Assembly (NCBI GenBank): GCA_001898485.1
Contig: MKTY01000019.1
Coordinates: 310,001 to 374,000 of the forward strand
DNA from: Sphingobacteriales bacterium 46-32
GTDB taxonomy: Bacteria > Bacteroidota > Bacteroidia > Chitinophagales > Chitinophagaceae
Length of the DNA: 64,000 nucleotides
Reading direction: 5' to 3'
The notes beneath the pieces were generated by a model that was not told the origin of the DNA, searched no databases, and saw nothing but the letters and a program-made list of their open reading frames with translations. Made by a program: the position numbers and the translations under genes. Position 1 is the stretch's first letter. The number at the start of each line of letters is the position of its first letter. Positions 35,490 through 43,983 of this stretch are shown piece after piece.

Positions 35490-36257
35490 TTATAAATCTT
35501 TTCGGTTAAATCTTCGAAGTGATAACCAAAACGTGAGGGCGGCCCAGGCTATTAATACAAAAATGGCAATCATAAACCCTGTTGCGGTGCCAAACAACTC
35601 CCGGAAAACGGCCCCCGTATAGCCCATAAGTGCCGACATGTCCATTTTAAGTAAAATGAGTATGCGCCCGAGATCAATGGGGTTAAGCATACTGGCACCT
35701 ACCATGAATTTTTCGAGGGGATAATCCTGGAATTGAAAAAGGATAAATAATACCAGCCCGTCAAATAGCAATGAAAAGTATAGCCAGAGAAAAATGGCAA
35801 TACCAATTCCTTTTGCCTTATCACGTGTAATGACGGCAGCGAGCAATGCAATGGCTACGAAAATGATGGTAAGCAATAATCCCATGCCGGTCATCACCAG
35901 CGCAATATCTGCTGGTGCATAAAGGAGCGCAGGAATACCTGTGCCAATAAAAAAAGAAGTGCATAAGGAACCGGCGAGCCCGGCAAAAAGGCTGCTCCAG
36001 ATATGCTTCCGGCGTAAGGGCTGACTTACCAGCAGTTCAATAAACTCCAGGCTGTTATAAATATAAATAGTGGAGAAGATAATAGACACCAGTGGTACAA
36101 TAATGAGTACAATGTTGAGCAGGCTCAGCAATCCCTTTGCACTGTTATCTTCGAGATTAAATACACTCATGGATAAAATGAGCAGAAACAGGGTGTACCC
36201 TATCACAATTTTATTCCGGAGAATATCGGTAAAAACATATTTGAGGATCTTTTTCAT
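35490..36257 (-). CDS. nosY: NosY-type ABC transporter permease
   Basis: The 255-residue membrane protein has six predicted TM helices, beginning about residues 18-38, 52-72 (IVLIIVPLVSIIFSTIYIYN), 98-118 and 127-148, and closing with FGTATGFMIAIFVLIAWAAL. It is of the NosY/ABC-2 type, with the cytoplasmic start and E-x-x-E-x-L-V-S-Q-P-L-R-R coupling segment (about residues 74-84) typical of this permease. With NosF and NosD it forms the NosDFY complex that delivers a sulfur or copper species for the CuZ site of nitrous oxide reductase. It is 4 bases after nosF. Confidence 0.93.
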   Translation of the reverse strand: MKKILKYVFTDILRNKIVIGYTLFLLILSMSVFNLEDNSAKGLLSLLNIVLIIVPLVSIIFSTIYIYNSLEFIELLVSQPLRRKHIWSSLFAGLAGSLCTSFFIGTGIPALLYAPADIALVMTGMGLLLTIIFVAIALLAAVITRDKAKGIGIAIFLWLYFSLLFDGLVLFILFQFQDYPLEKFMVGASMLNPIDLGRILILLKMDMSALMGYTGAVFRELFGTATGFMIAIFVLIAWAALTFWLSLRRFNRKDL

Positions 36258-36261
36258 GGAT

Positions 36262-36969
36262 TCATTTTTTCATAACGGCCGCAATAGCCCTGGATAGTTT
36301 TTGCTCTCCGGTATCTTGCTTCAGCTCGTCCAGTTTCTTATGAAATACAAGCTGGCCTTCCTGCAGGTAGATGATCTGGGTAATGAGCTCATCCAGCTCG
36401 CTGAGTATATGCGAAGTGATCAGAATCAGCTTGCCTTTCGATTTTTCATGTATGATCTTTTCTTTCAGCTTTTCGGCCGACACAGGATCAAGTCCCGCAG
36501 TGGGCTCGTCGAGGATAAGGATATCTGGATTGAATAAAAAGGCGAGTGAAGCACTTACCTTCTGACGTGTGCCGCCCGAAAGCGTACGCATGCGTTTGTT
36601 GAGCAGTTGCGGAAGGCCGAATTCCGCCAGCAGCGATTCATCGAGTGGCTGATTGCCTGCATCCCTGCGGATGTCTTTCATCATATTGAATACCTGGCCA
36701 ATGGTCATATTGTCGGGGTATCGCCCTATCTGGGGCATATAACCGATGTTTTTGCGATACTGCCAGTCGTGCAGTATATTTTTGCCATTAAAGGTGATAA
36801 AGCCACTGTCGGGTACAACCATGCCGAGGATACACTTGATAAATGTGGTTTTTCCACTGCCGTTAGGGCCAATCAGTGCAATGCATTCGCCCCTGGTACA
36901 GTTTACAGATACATTGTTAAGCGCTTTCAGCTTGCCAAAATGCTTGCTTACATTATTTGCGATGATCAT
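36262..36969 (-). CDS. nosF: NosF-type ABC transporter ATPase
   Basis: The 235-residue ATPase has Walker A G-P-N-G-S-G-K-T (34-41), the Q-loop in I-G-Y-M-P-Q, ABC signature L-S-G-G-T-R-Q-K and Walker B I-L-I-L-D-E-P-T-A-G-L-D, then the switch His in I-T-S-H-I-L-S-E-L. It powers NosY in the NosDFY maturation complex of nitrous oxide reductase. The gene overlaps nosD by 4 bases (ATGA) and is followed by nosY after 4 bases, so the three are co-translated. Confidence 0.96.
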   Translation of the reverse strand: MIIANNVSKHFGKLKALNNVSVNCTRGECIALIGPNGSGKTTFIKCILGMVVPDSGFITFNGKNILHDWQYRKNIGYMPQIGRYPDNMTIGQVFNMMKDIRRDAGNQPLDESLLAEFGLPQLLNKRMRTLSGGTRQKVSASLAFLFNPDILILDEPTAGLDPVSAEKLKEKIIHEKSKGKLILITSHILSELDELITQIIYLQEGQLVFHKKLDELKQDTGEQKLSRAIAAVMKK

Positions 36970-38201
36970 AAAGCGAATGGTTTCATGGCCGGAAAATTAT
37001 CTTTCAGATTTTCCGGAGTTAGCGTAGGCAATACTTTTTCTGACTGATCCAGCAGCGATGTCATAAAACTTCTGTAAAGCATCATAGCTGCGGGATTCTT
37101 TTCTACGATCATAGAATAAAGGCTTACCGGCCTGTAAGGCACATCGCCCACATTATCTCTGTTGAGATCATAGCCCTGGTATTTGTCCCAGTAGTTGTGG
37201 TCAAAACTGTTTAACACCAGCGAACCGTTGGTGCCTACGTCGAAACTGTTGAGAAAGAAATTGTTCCGGCTGATGGCATTGTCCATACAGCTGGCCTGTA
37301 TCTTCAGCCCCCAGCCATTGCCGCTGAATGTATTTTTTTCGACCTGTATGCGGCTGGCTCCTTCCATATAAATGCCGCTTGTATTTTTGGTAAAGCTATT
37401 GCCGTTGATATAGCTGTCTGATATTTCTTTCAGCAACAGGCCATAGGCTGCATCGCCCCAGTTTTCTTCAAAAAAGTTGTGAAACATTTTTACCCCATGT
37501 GAATACATCACCGCCACGCCTGCGCCATTGGCTTTGAAAATATTGGAGATATAAGCATCGTTGTGCGAAAACATAAAATGAAGCCCATAACGCACATTAT
37601 GATGTGAGTTGTTTCGCCAGATCACCGAGTGCGTCACAAATTCAAAATAAATACCATCCCGGTGCCCGGTGATGGTATTGGCAATGATCTTCATGCTGTC
37701 ACTTTTCCAGCAATGAATGCCATTGCCACTTTCCACTTCGGCTTTATTGTAAGAAGTGATCCTGTTTTTTTCGATTGTACAGTTGGTGCCCTGCAGCGAA
37801 TAAATACCGAAAAAATTATTATCGAGTATGTTGTTGCGGATGCTGATATCGCGCGCCTGAATGATTTTAATACCGGCCAGATCCTCGAGGCTGGAATAAC
37901 CGGAATTGATGATCCGGAATCCTTCTACCAGCACATTACTGACGCGGATGGTAAGTACCTGGTTTTTTTGCTGACCGTCAAGTACGGGATAGTTAAGACC
38001 AATGAGCGAAACAGATTTATTAATAATAAGGGAGCCTTCGGCATAAATGCCGGCACTGACCAGTATAGAGTCGCCCGGTTGCGCAAGATTCAGGGCTGTG
38101 CGAATGCTTGCTACAGGTTCCTTTTTTCCAACCCGTATAGTCTTTGCTGATACGAGTGTGATACAGAGCAGGATGGATACTATCGTGAAAAGGCTTCTCA
38201 T
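36966..38201 (-). CDS. nosD: NosD periplasmic copper-site maturation protein
   Basis: The 411-residue protein has a signal peptide (MRSLFTIVSILLCITLVSAK) and a right-handed parallel beta-helix (CASH/NosD type) through most of its length. Turns include GIHCWKSDSMKIIANTITGH, YGLHFMFSHNDAYISNI and GAGVAVMYSHGVKMFHNFF. The H-x-M-x-x-S-H and M-Y-S-H stretches carry His and Met that could bind copper. In other systems NosD acts with NosF and NosY on assembly of the CuZ centre. The gene has ATGA overlaps with nosL on one side and nosF on the other. Confidence 0.95.
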   Translation of the reverse strand: MRSLFTIVSILLCITLVSAKTIRVGKKEPVASIRTALNLAQPGDSILVSAGIYAEGSLIINKSVSLIGLNYPVLDGQQKNQVLTIRVSNVLVEGFRIINSGYSSLEDLAGIKIIQARDISIRNNILDNNFFGIYSLQGTNCTIEKNRITSYNKAEVESGNGIHCWKSDSMKIIANTITGHRDGIYFEFVTHSVIWRNNSHHNVRYGLHFMFSHNDAYISNIFKANGAGVAVMYSHGVKMFHNFFEENWGDAAYGLLLKEISDSYINGNSFTKNTSGIYMEGASRIQVEKNTFSGNGWGLKIQASCMDNAISRNNFFLNSFDVGTNGSLVLNSFDHNYWDKYQGYDLNRDNVGDVPYRPVSLYSMIVEKNPAAMMLYRSFMTSLLDQSEKVLPTLTPENLKDNFPAMKPFAL

Positions 38202-39217
38202 TGTTTATTCAGTTCGGTCCATGAGAGTATGGTGCCTGTGAACTGACCGGCTACCTGCTGCAGCGAGTCTTTGTTGCTGAATGCTGCAACATTGCCGCCC
38301 ATGGGAGATTTTAAATCGGCACTTTGCAGGAAGTAAGCTTCATTCACATTGATCAATGAATGCTTGCCAGAGAAATCAGTGAAATAAATGGCCGCTATCT
38401 CTTTATCGGCGATGTCTTTTTTGAGATAGGCCAGTACGCAGTGTGCGTCGTCGAATTTGAATATTTTTCCTTTTTTTGAAACGATCTCAGCGCCATAGCG
38501 GGCATCGCTGATCGTCATTTTGCAGAAAGAGCATCCGTCTGTACCGGTTTTAATAGGTTCAGGTGCAGTAGAGCAACTGTTCAGTAAAACCGCCAGCAAT
38601 ACTACCGTGACAGTATTGACCAATGCCGGTTTTTTAGGGATACCTTTTTTTCTTTTCAGCTCAAGTATCACACAGAGTAAGGCCAGTGCACCAACGCCTA
38701 TGAATATCCAGCCACCGGTATGGGGGAATGAGTAGGCGCTGAAATTGAGCAGTTGCTTGTACCCGATAAGCGGGGGCTGATAGCTCATACCGGGAACCTG
38801 GATAGCAGCATCTGGATTAAGGTTGTGTCCGTAATTGTATTCCCATTTATAAAAATCGACCATGGCTACAATGCCAAAGACTACGAAAAGGATAAAAACG
38901 GTATACAAAAACTTTTTACGACCTGCAATGGCAGCTGCCAGGAATAATAAGGCATACAGAGCAATAAGCCAGGGCAGAATGGTGAACTCGATAAAATCGC
39001 TGGTATGCAAGGTTTTCATGCCAATATAATGGTTCAATCCATTAATGATATCGACATTGCCGGCCAGCTTATTGGGATATATCAGCAGGGATAAGCCTTC
39101 AGGGTACTGTGGCGCTATAAGGTCTATTTTCCACAAGGGAACAAAAAGGACTGCTGCCAGCGCTATGGCACATACTGTAAGCAACACCCTGCTGATAATA
39201 CCAATATTGTCTTTCAT
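38198..39217 (-). CDS. nosL: NosL domain fused to an N-terminal multi-span membrane domain
   Basis: The 339-residue protein joins two parts. Residues 1-200 have about five TM helices (about 7-28, 75-97, 103-123, 165-187 and 199-213). The last of these runs into a lipobox-like L-L-N-S-C-S. Residues 215-339 are a NosL domain with D-G-C-S-F-C-K-M-T-I (the Cu(I)-binding C-x-x-C-x-M region), F-D-D-A-H-C-V-L-A-Y-L and a V-N-E-A-Y-F block. NosL is usually a free lipoprotein that hands copper to NosZ; here the lipobox lies inside the chain, so the domain would be tethered by the TM region instead. It is transcribed between nosZ and nosD. Confidence 0.9.
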   Translation of the reverse strand: MKDNIGIISRVLLTVCAIALAAVLFVPLWKIDLIAPQYPEGLSLLIYPNKLAGNVDIINGLNHYIGMKTLHTSDFIEFTILPWLIALYALLFLAAAIAGRKKFLYTVFILFVVFGIVAMVDFYKWEYNYGHNLNPDAAIQVPGMSYQPPLIGYKQLLNFSAYSFPHTGGWIFIGVGALALLCVILELKRKKGIPKKPALVNTVTVVLLAVLLNSCSTAPEPIKTGTDGCSFCKMTISDARYGAEIVSKKGKIFKFDDAHCVLAYLKKDIADKEIAAIYFTDFSGKHSLINVNEAYFLQSADLKSPMGGNVAAFSNKDSLQQVAGQFTGTILSWTELNKQ

Positions 39218-39286
39218 GATCTTTTATTAAGAAGGATCGGTTAGATCTGTTATTTCGGGTTTCGGAGCAATGACCCGGTCAGTACT

Positions 39287-41284
39287 TTACTTGCTGCCGG
39301 TGCCAACACTGTCAGGAGGCAGGTTTTTACCGGTACTGAATGTAAGTGGCACATTGCTGCCCGCGGGTGATACGCGGATATATCCCTGCATTTCCTGGTG
39401 CAGAGCGCTGCAGAAGTCGGTACAGTAGAAAGGATACATACCTGTGCGGTCCGGCACCCACTTGAGGGTAGCTGTTTCACCTGGCATGATCAGCAGTTCT
39501 GCATTGGCAGCACCTTTTACTGCAAAGCCATGTGGCACATCCCAGTCCTGCTCCAGATTAGTGACGTGGAAGTAAACTTCATCGCCGAGCCTGATACCTT
39601 CAATATTGTCGGGCGCAAAGTGTGAGCGGATTGACGTCATGTAAATATGCACTTTGTTGCCTTCCCTGACTACTTTGCTTTCACCTTCTCCTTTTGTCAC
39701 ATATGGGTGAGCATTCTCATTGATGTTATAAAATTTCTTTGAATTTTTACTGATCAGGTCGGCCGGTACTGATTGTGCATAGTGTGGCTCCCCGATAGTG
39801 GGGAAATCAAGTATCAGTTGCATTTTATCTCCGCTGATATCGTATATCTGTGCACTTTGGGCCAGCTCAGGGCCAGTAGGCAGGAAGCGGTCTTTGGTAA
39901 TTTTATTATAAGCTACCAGGTATTTGCCATATGGTTTCCTTGTATCGCCGCCGGGTACAGACAGGTGGCCCACGGAATAATAAGTAGGAGCCCGGTCAAG
40001 TACTTTAAGGTCTTTGATATTCCATTTTACCACTTCACTTGATACAAAGAAAGAGGTATAGGCGTTTCCGTTGCCGTCAAATTCTGTATGCAGGGGTCCG
40101 AGGCCGGGTTTTTGTACTTCACCATACAGGGCAGATTCATATTTTACCACAGGTATGCCCTCGTATTCGCCGGCAAAATCTTTGGCAGCGATCGCTTTCT
40201 GCAGTTTATCGAAGCTGAATACCGGAATCAGTGCGGCCAGTTTACCGCTTCCTACAATGTATTCACCAGAGGGGTCTACATCGCAACCGTGCGGCGATTT
40301 AGGACAGGGAATCATGTAGCAGATGTCTTTCAGTTCTTTTACATCCAGTACGATTACCTCATTTTTTGTTTCGGATCTGGCAGTGTGTGTTTTTTCGTCA
40401 TATACATTGCGTACATATTTTGCTGGCACCCGTTTGCCTTTTCCGGCTTTCAGATATTCCTCTGCTTTTTTCCAGTTTACGGCCATGATGAAGTCTTTGT
40501 CTTTTTGCGAAGCATTTACTTCCAGCAACGTATTGGCCTGTTCTGAATTATAGCAGGAGAAGAAGAACCAGCCATGTGATTTTCCTTTACCTGCATGACT
40601 CAGGTCAAAGTTTACGCCGGGGCATTCCAGTTGAAAGGAGATGTCCATGCTGCCGGTATTTTTATCAACACCAATAAAGCTGATATAGGCTTTAAAGTTC
40701 TTTTTGTAGGTATTGATGGGTACATCGCCGTTGGCATTATCCGGTGGAACGCTGAAGCGGGTTCCGGCTACCACATATTCGGTGTTTTCTGTGATAAAAG
40801 GAGAGGAGTGGTTGCCTGCACTGTTGGGCAGTTCAATGATCTCCGCGGTTCTGAATGTAGTAAGGTCAATACGGGCCACACGTGGGGTGTTGTTACCGTT
40901 GCCAAATACCCATCTGCCATCCACTTCGCCATTGGTTTGCGATAGTTCGGTATGGTGCAGGTCGTCCCAGGGAACAAAGCCTCTGGTGGTATTAAGCATG
41001 GCTTTTGTCTCTTCGCTATAGCCATATCCTTTTTCGGGGTCAACGGAAAAAACCGGAATCACGCGGAGCAACCTGCCCGAAGGCAGGCCATATACACTCA
41101 GCTGACCGCTGAAGCCGCCCGAAACAAAATTGTAGAATTCATCGTATTTGCCTGGAGCCACATAGGCTTTGGCAGCGGCATCGCCACTCACTGCGCTTTT
41201 GGCATTGTTAGGTTTGCAGGAATAGTTTGTTGCCAGCACGCAGGTAAGTGAAATTGCCAGGCCCCAGGAGGTAATTTTTTTCAT
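39287..41284 (-). CDS. nosZ: clade II nitrous-oxide reductase
   Basis: The 665-residue enzyme reduces N2O to N2. It has a Sec/lipoprotein-type signal (MKKITSWGLAISLTCVLATN, then Y-S-C) rather than a Tat RR signal, the mark of clade II. The N-terminal propeller (about 50-520) holds the CuZ histidine ligands, with recognisable blocks D-D-L-H-H-T-E, C-P-K-S-P-H-G-C-D and L-G-P-L-H-T-E-F-D. The C-terminal cupredoxin carries the CuA set C-T-D-F-C-S-A-L-H-Q-E-M (Cys621, Cys625, His629, Met632). All ligand blocks are intact, so an active enzyme is expected. It is preceded by a cytochrome c gene that may feed electrons. Confidence 0.97.
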   Translation of the reverse strand: MKKITSWGLAISLTCVLATNYSCKPNNAKSAVSGDAAAKAYVAPGKYDEFYNFVSGGFSGQLSVYGLPSGRLLRVIPVFSVDPEKGYGYSEETKAMLNTTRGFVPWDDLHHTELSQTNGEVDGRWVFGNGNNTPRVARIDLTTFRTAEIIELPNSAGNHSSPFITENTEYVVAGTRFSVPPDNANGDVPINTYKKNFKAYISFIGVDKNTGSMDISFQLECPGVNFDLSHAGKGKSHGWFFFSCYNSEQANTLLEVNASQKDKDFIMAVNWKKAEEYLKAGKGKRVPAKYVRNVYDEKTHTARSETKNEVIVLDVKELKDICYMIPCPKSPHGCDVDPSGEYIVGSGKLAALIPVFSFDKLQKAIAAKDFAGEYEGIPVVKYESALYGEVQKPGLGPLHTEFDGNGNAYTSFFVSSEVVKWNIKDLKVLDRAPTYYSVGHLSVPGGDTRKPYGKYLVAYNKITKDRFLPTGPELAQSAQIYDISGDKMQLILDFPTIGEPHYAQSVPADLISKNSKKFYNINENAHPYVTKGEGESKVVREGNKVHIYMTSIRSHFAPDNIEGIRLGDEVYFHVTNLEQDWDVPHGFAVKGAANAELLIMPGETATLKWVPDRTGMYPFYCTDFCSALHQEMQGYIRVSPAGSNVPLTFSTGKNLPPDSVGTGSK

Positions 41285-41310
41285 ATTCGTAGTTTTAGTA
41301 GTCTCTGGTA

Positions 41311-41781
41311 TTATTTAACACCATCGTTTTTGCGCATGAATTCATAGATGTTGCGGGCTTCATCGTCAGACAGGTTTTGATTGGGCATACGAACGAGACA
41401 TATCTCCAGCATAGCCTGTGCTTTCGGATCTTTGTTGAGCATCTCATCTGTATTGGTAGAGAAGTTCATGATCCACTCAGCTGTATGCCGGCTGGTCACA
41501 CCTTTCCAGCCTGGACCTACCAGTTTTTCTTCACTCAGTTTGTGACAGGAACTGCATTTCACAGAGTATACCTTTTCGCCGGCATCGGCTTTAGCTGTTT
41601 CCAGGGTGGGGCTTACTTCCACTTTGCTGAATTTGCCCTCGCCACGTTTGGGGTCATAGCTGGGATTGGCCGATTCCGGGCTGGGAGGTTCAGATGCAGT
41701 TGTTTTTTTGTTTTCGGTGTTGTTGCTGCCACAGGCAGCCAGGCAGAAAGCGATAATGCTGAGGGTGAGTAGTTTTTTCAT
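41311..41781 (-). CDS. lipoprotein cytochrome c, probable electron donor to NosZ
   Basis: The 156-residue protein has a lipobox L-A-A-C (Cys17), a Ser/Pro/Glu-rich linker, and a single class I cytochrome c domain with haem motif C-S-S-C-H (76-80) and probable axial Met132 in V-R-M-P-N-Q-N-L-S. The gene precedes nosZ by 26 bases and heads the operon. In clade II nos clusters a c-type cytochrome at this position is common and is thought to carry electrons to NosZ. It would be attached to the inner or outer membrane facing the periplasm. Confidence 0.93.
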   Translation of the reverse strand: MKKLLTLSIIAFCLAACGSNNTENKKTTASEPPSPESANPSYDPKRGEGKFSKVEVSPTLETAKADAGEKVYSVKCSSCHKLSEEKLVGPGWKGVTSRHTAEWIMNFSTNTDEMLNKDPKAQAMLEICLVRMPNQNLSDDEARNIYEFMRKNDGVK

Positions 41782-42050
41782 GTCTGAAAATTTTGCGTTG
41801 GGTACAAGATTACGCCGGGTGCTAACGGCATTTTATGCGTAGAGTCATAAATTGGGGGAAATCAGGGATGTGTGAAAAAAAACAGAACCGCGTTCCGGTA
41901 TTTTTCCGGTGAAAAGGTGTTTTCCTCATGCCCAAAAGGTGTTTTTCTCGACACCTGCCATGACATAGATCAGTTTTTTTTCGTTAGATTGTCATAGATT
42001 TATTTTGCTCATGCAGATAGTTTGGTGCCTTCTTTAATCAAGCATTTGTT

Positions 42051-42647
42051 ATGATCATTCCTGTCGAAACACTCCTTGCCTGGGGGGCCACCTATAAAAA
42101 GCTGGACCCGGACGAAACTATCTTTCGTGAGGGAGTCGAGTGTCATTTTTATCATCAGTTAGTTAGCGGGTCTGTGCGCTGGATCAGTATTACAGACGAA
42201 GGGCGGGAATTTATCCAGTCAATGATAGAACCCGGTGAGCCTTTTGGTGAACTGCCCTTATTCGATGAGCAGCCCTATGCGGCTACAGCAATTGCCAATA
42301 AGGAATCCGTTGTATTAAGACTACACAAAAACACTTTCCGGGAACTGCTTAAAGAGGAACCCGAACTGCATTTTCGCTTCAGCAAAATGATGGCATTGCG
42401 TATGCGGTTTAAATTCTTATTGTTGAAGGAGCTGGCATGCGGCGACCCGGAACACCGGATTTCTGCATTGTTTTCCTATTTTAAAGAATCTAATAAATAC
42501 ATCTGCAAGGATTGCAACAAGTTGATGCTAACACGCCAGCAAATAGCTAATATGACGGGCTTGCGTGTTGAAACCGTAATAAGGGTTATTAAGAATCTGC
42601 AGCACAAAGGATCACTGGTTATAGACAAAGGCAAAGTGTATTGCTGA
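42051..42647 (+). CDS. Crp/Fnr-family regulator beside the nos operon
   Basis: The 198-residue protein has a cNMP-binding beta-roll (about 20-115: FREGVECHFYHQLVSGSVRW, then EPFGELPLFDEQPY) and a C-terminal helix-turn-helix, LTRQQIANMTGLRVETVIRV. It lacks the N-terminal Fe-S cysteines of FNR; a C-K-D-C pair (residues about 152-155) lies just before the HTH. Such proteins near nos genes are usually DNR/NNR-like NO sensors using haem. It is divergent to the nos operon and likely controls it and the following NO-related genes. The 269-base divergent gap has three GTCATA-like words (41846, 41963 in the GACATA form, 41989) but no clear TTGAT-N4-ATCAA site. Confidence 0.9.
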   Translation: MIIPVETLLAWGATYKKLDPDETIFREGVECHFYHQLVSGSVRWISITDEGREFIQSMIEPGEPFGELPLFDEQPYAATAIANKESVVLRLHKNTFRELLKEEPELHFRFSKMMALRMRFKFLLLKELACGDPEHRISALFSYFKESNKYICKDCNKLMLTRQQIANMTGLRVETVIRVIKNLQHKGSLVIDKGKVYC

Positions 42648-42710
42648 TTTTATGACTGCGATCATAAGTGGTAAACGGGGGTGATATTTATTTTGTGTAA
42701 ACAAAAATGA

Positions 42711-43943
42711 ATGAATCAATCCCTGCGCAGTTGGCTTCGTATTTCCTTTTTTAATTTTTTGCTGGTAGCGCTGATAGGTGTGGTTATGCGATACAAAATT
42801 GTATATCCATTGCCCTGGGTCGATCAGAAGAATCTGCTGCATGCGCATTCCCATTTCGCCTTTGCGGGCTGGCTGTCACAGGCCCTTATGAGTCTGCTGG
42901 TGTCTTATATTCAGCAGGCCGGAAGCGAAAGGGCATTTGAAAAATACCGCCCGGTTTTGTATGCCAATCTTTTTACGGCATACGGCATGTTGTTCTCATT
43001 CCCTTTTATGGGGTATAAATTTCTTTCCATTCTTTTTTCTACATTAAATATCCTGTCGGCTTACTGGTTTGGCCTACAGTACTGGAGAGACCTCAACCGG
43101 CTGCAGTTGAGGTGTACCTGCGCTTCCTGGTTTAAGGCCGCTGTTGTCTTTAATGCGCTTTCTTCTTTAGGTGCTTTTTCGCTGGCCTATATGCTGGCTA
43201 CAAAGAATCTGGATCAGCATAGTTACCTGGCTGCTATTTATTTCTTTTTACACTTTCAATATAATGGCTGGTTCTTTTTTGCCTGCATGGGACTACTCTG
43301 CTGGCAACTCAACCGGATGGGTATTTCAGAAAGGGAGTTAAAGAAAGTGTTTCTGTGCTTTGCTATTGCCTGTGTGCCGGCCTATTTTTTATCGGCCCTC
43401 TGGTTGCCGATTGGCCAGCTGGTTTATATACTGGTGGTGGCATCTGTATTACTGCAACTCGCCGGCTGGTATCAGCTGATCCTGATTGTTCGGCGCAATA
43501 AAGCGCTTATTTGTGCGCGGATTCCGTCATTCAGCCGCATTTTATTTATTTTAACAGCCACTGCACTTACTATTAAATTATTGCTGCAGGCTGGTTCGGT
43601 TATTCCATCGCTGGGCCAGCTGGCTTTCGGATTCCGCCCTATCATTATTGGCTATCTGCATCTCGTATTACTGGGTATTATTACATTATTTATCATCGCT
43701 TACATAACTGCACACGGAATCATACAGCCCAAAGGTCGGGTAAGAAGTGGAATTGGAGTATTTGTAGCCGGTGTTATCATCAATGAATTGTTATTGATGC
43801 TGCAAGGTGTGGCAGATATGAACTATACACCCATTCCATATCTTAATCAGTTTTTGCTGATAGCGGCATTGCTGCTGTTTTTGGGAATAGGAATGATAAA
43901 CTGGGGTTTGTGCCAACCAAACTATGAGCCCGCGCATAAATGA
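42711..43943 (+). CDS. 12-TM histidine-containing membrane protein, haem-copper oxidase subunit I/NnrS-like
   Basis: The 410-residue protein has twelve predicted TM helices and no hydrophilic domain. Histidines sit in membrane helices in the spacing known from haem-copper oxidase subunit I or NnrS: His44, His46 and His48 in H-A-H-S-H-F-A-F-A-G-W (helix 2), His181 in F-L-H-F-Q-Y-N-G-W (helix 6) and His317 plus His335 in helix 10. The H-H pair of helix 7 and the cross-linked Tyr of true oxidases are not present, so catalysis of O2 reduction is unlikely. It lies between a Crp/Fnr regulator and ric, and may handle haem, copper or NO. I cannot name a family with certainty. Confidence 0.7.
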   Translation: MNQSLRSWLRISFFNFLLVALIGVVMRYKIVYPLPWVDQKNLLHAHSHFAFAGWLSQALMSLLVSYIQQAGSERAFEKYRPVLYANLFTAYGMLFSFPFMGYKFLSILFSTLNILSAYWFGLQYWRDLNRLQLRCTCASWFKAAVVFNALSSLGAFSLAYMLATKNLDQHSYLAAIYFFLHFQYNGWFFFACMGLLCWQLNRMGISERELKKVFLCFAIACVPAYFLSALWLPIGQLVYILVVASVLLQLAGWYQLILIVRRNKALICARIPSFSRILFILTATALTIKLLLQAGSVIPSLGQLAFGFRPIIIGYLHLVLLGIITLFIIAYITAHGIIQPKGRVRSGIGVFVAGVIINELLLMLQGVADMNYTPIPYLNQFLLIAALLLFLGIGMINWGLCQPNYEPAHK

Positions 43944-43983
43944 AATGAAATAGTAATCTCAGTTTTGTTATAAATTATTATTT

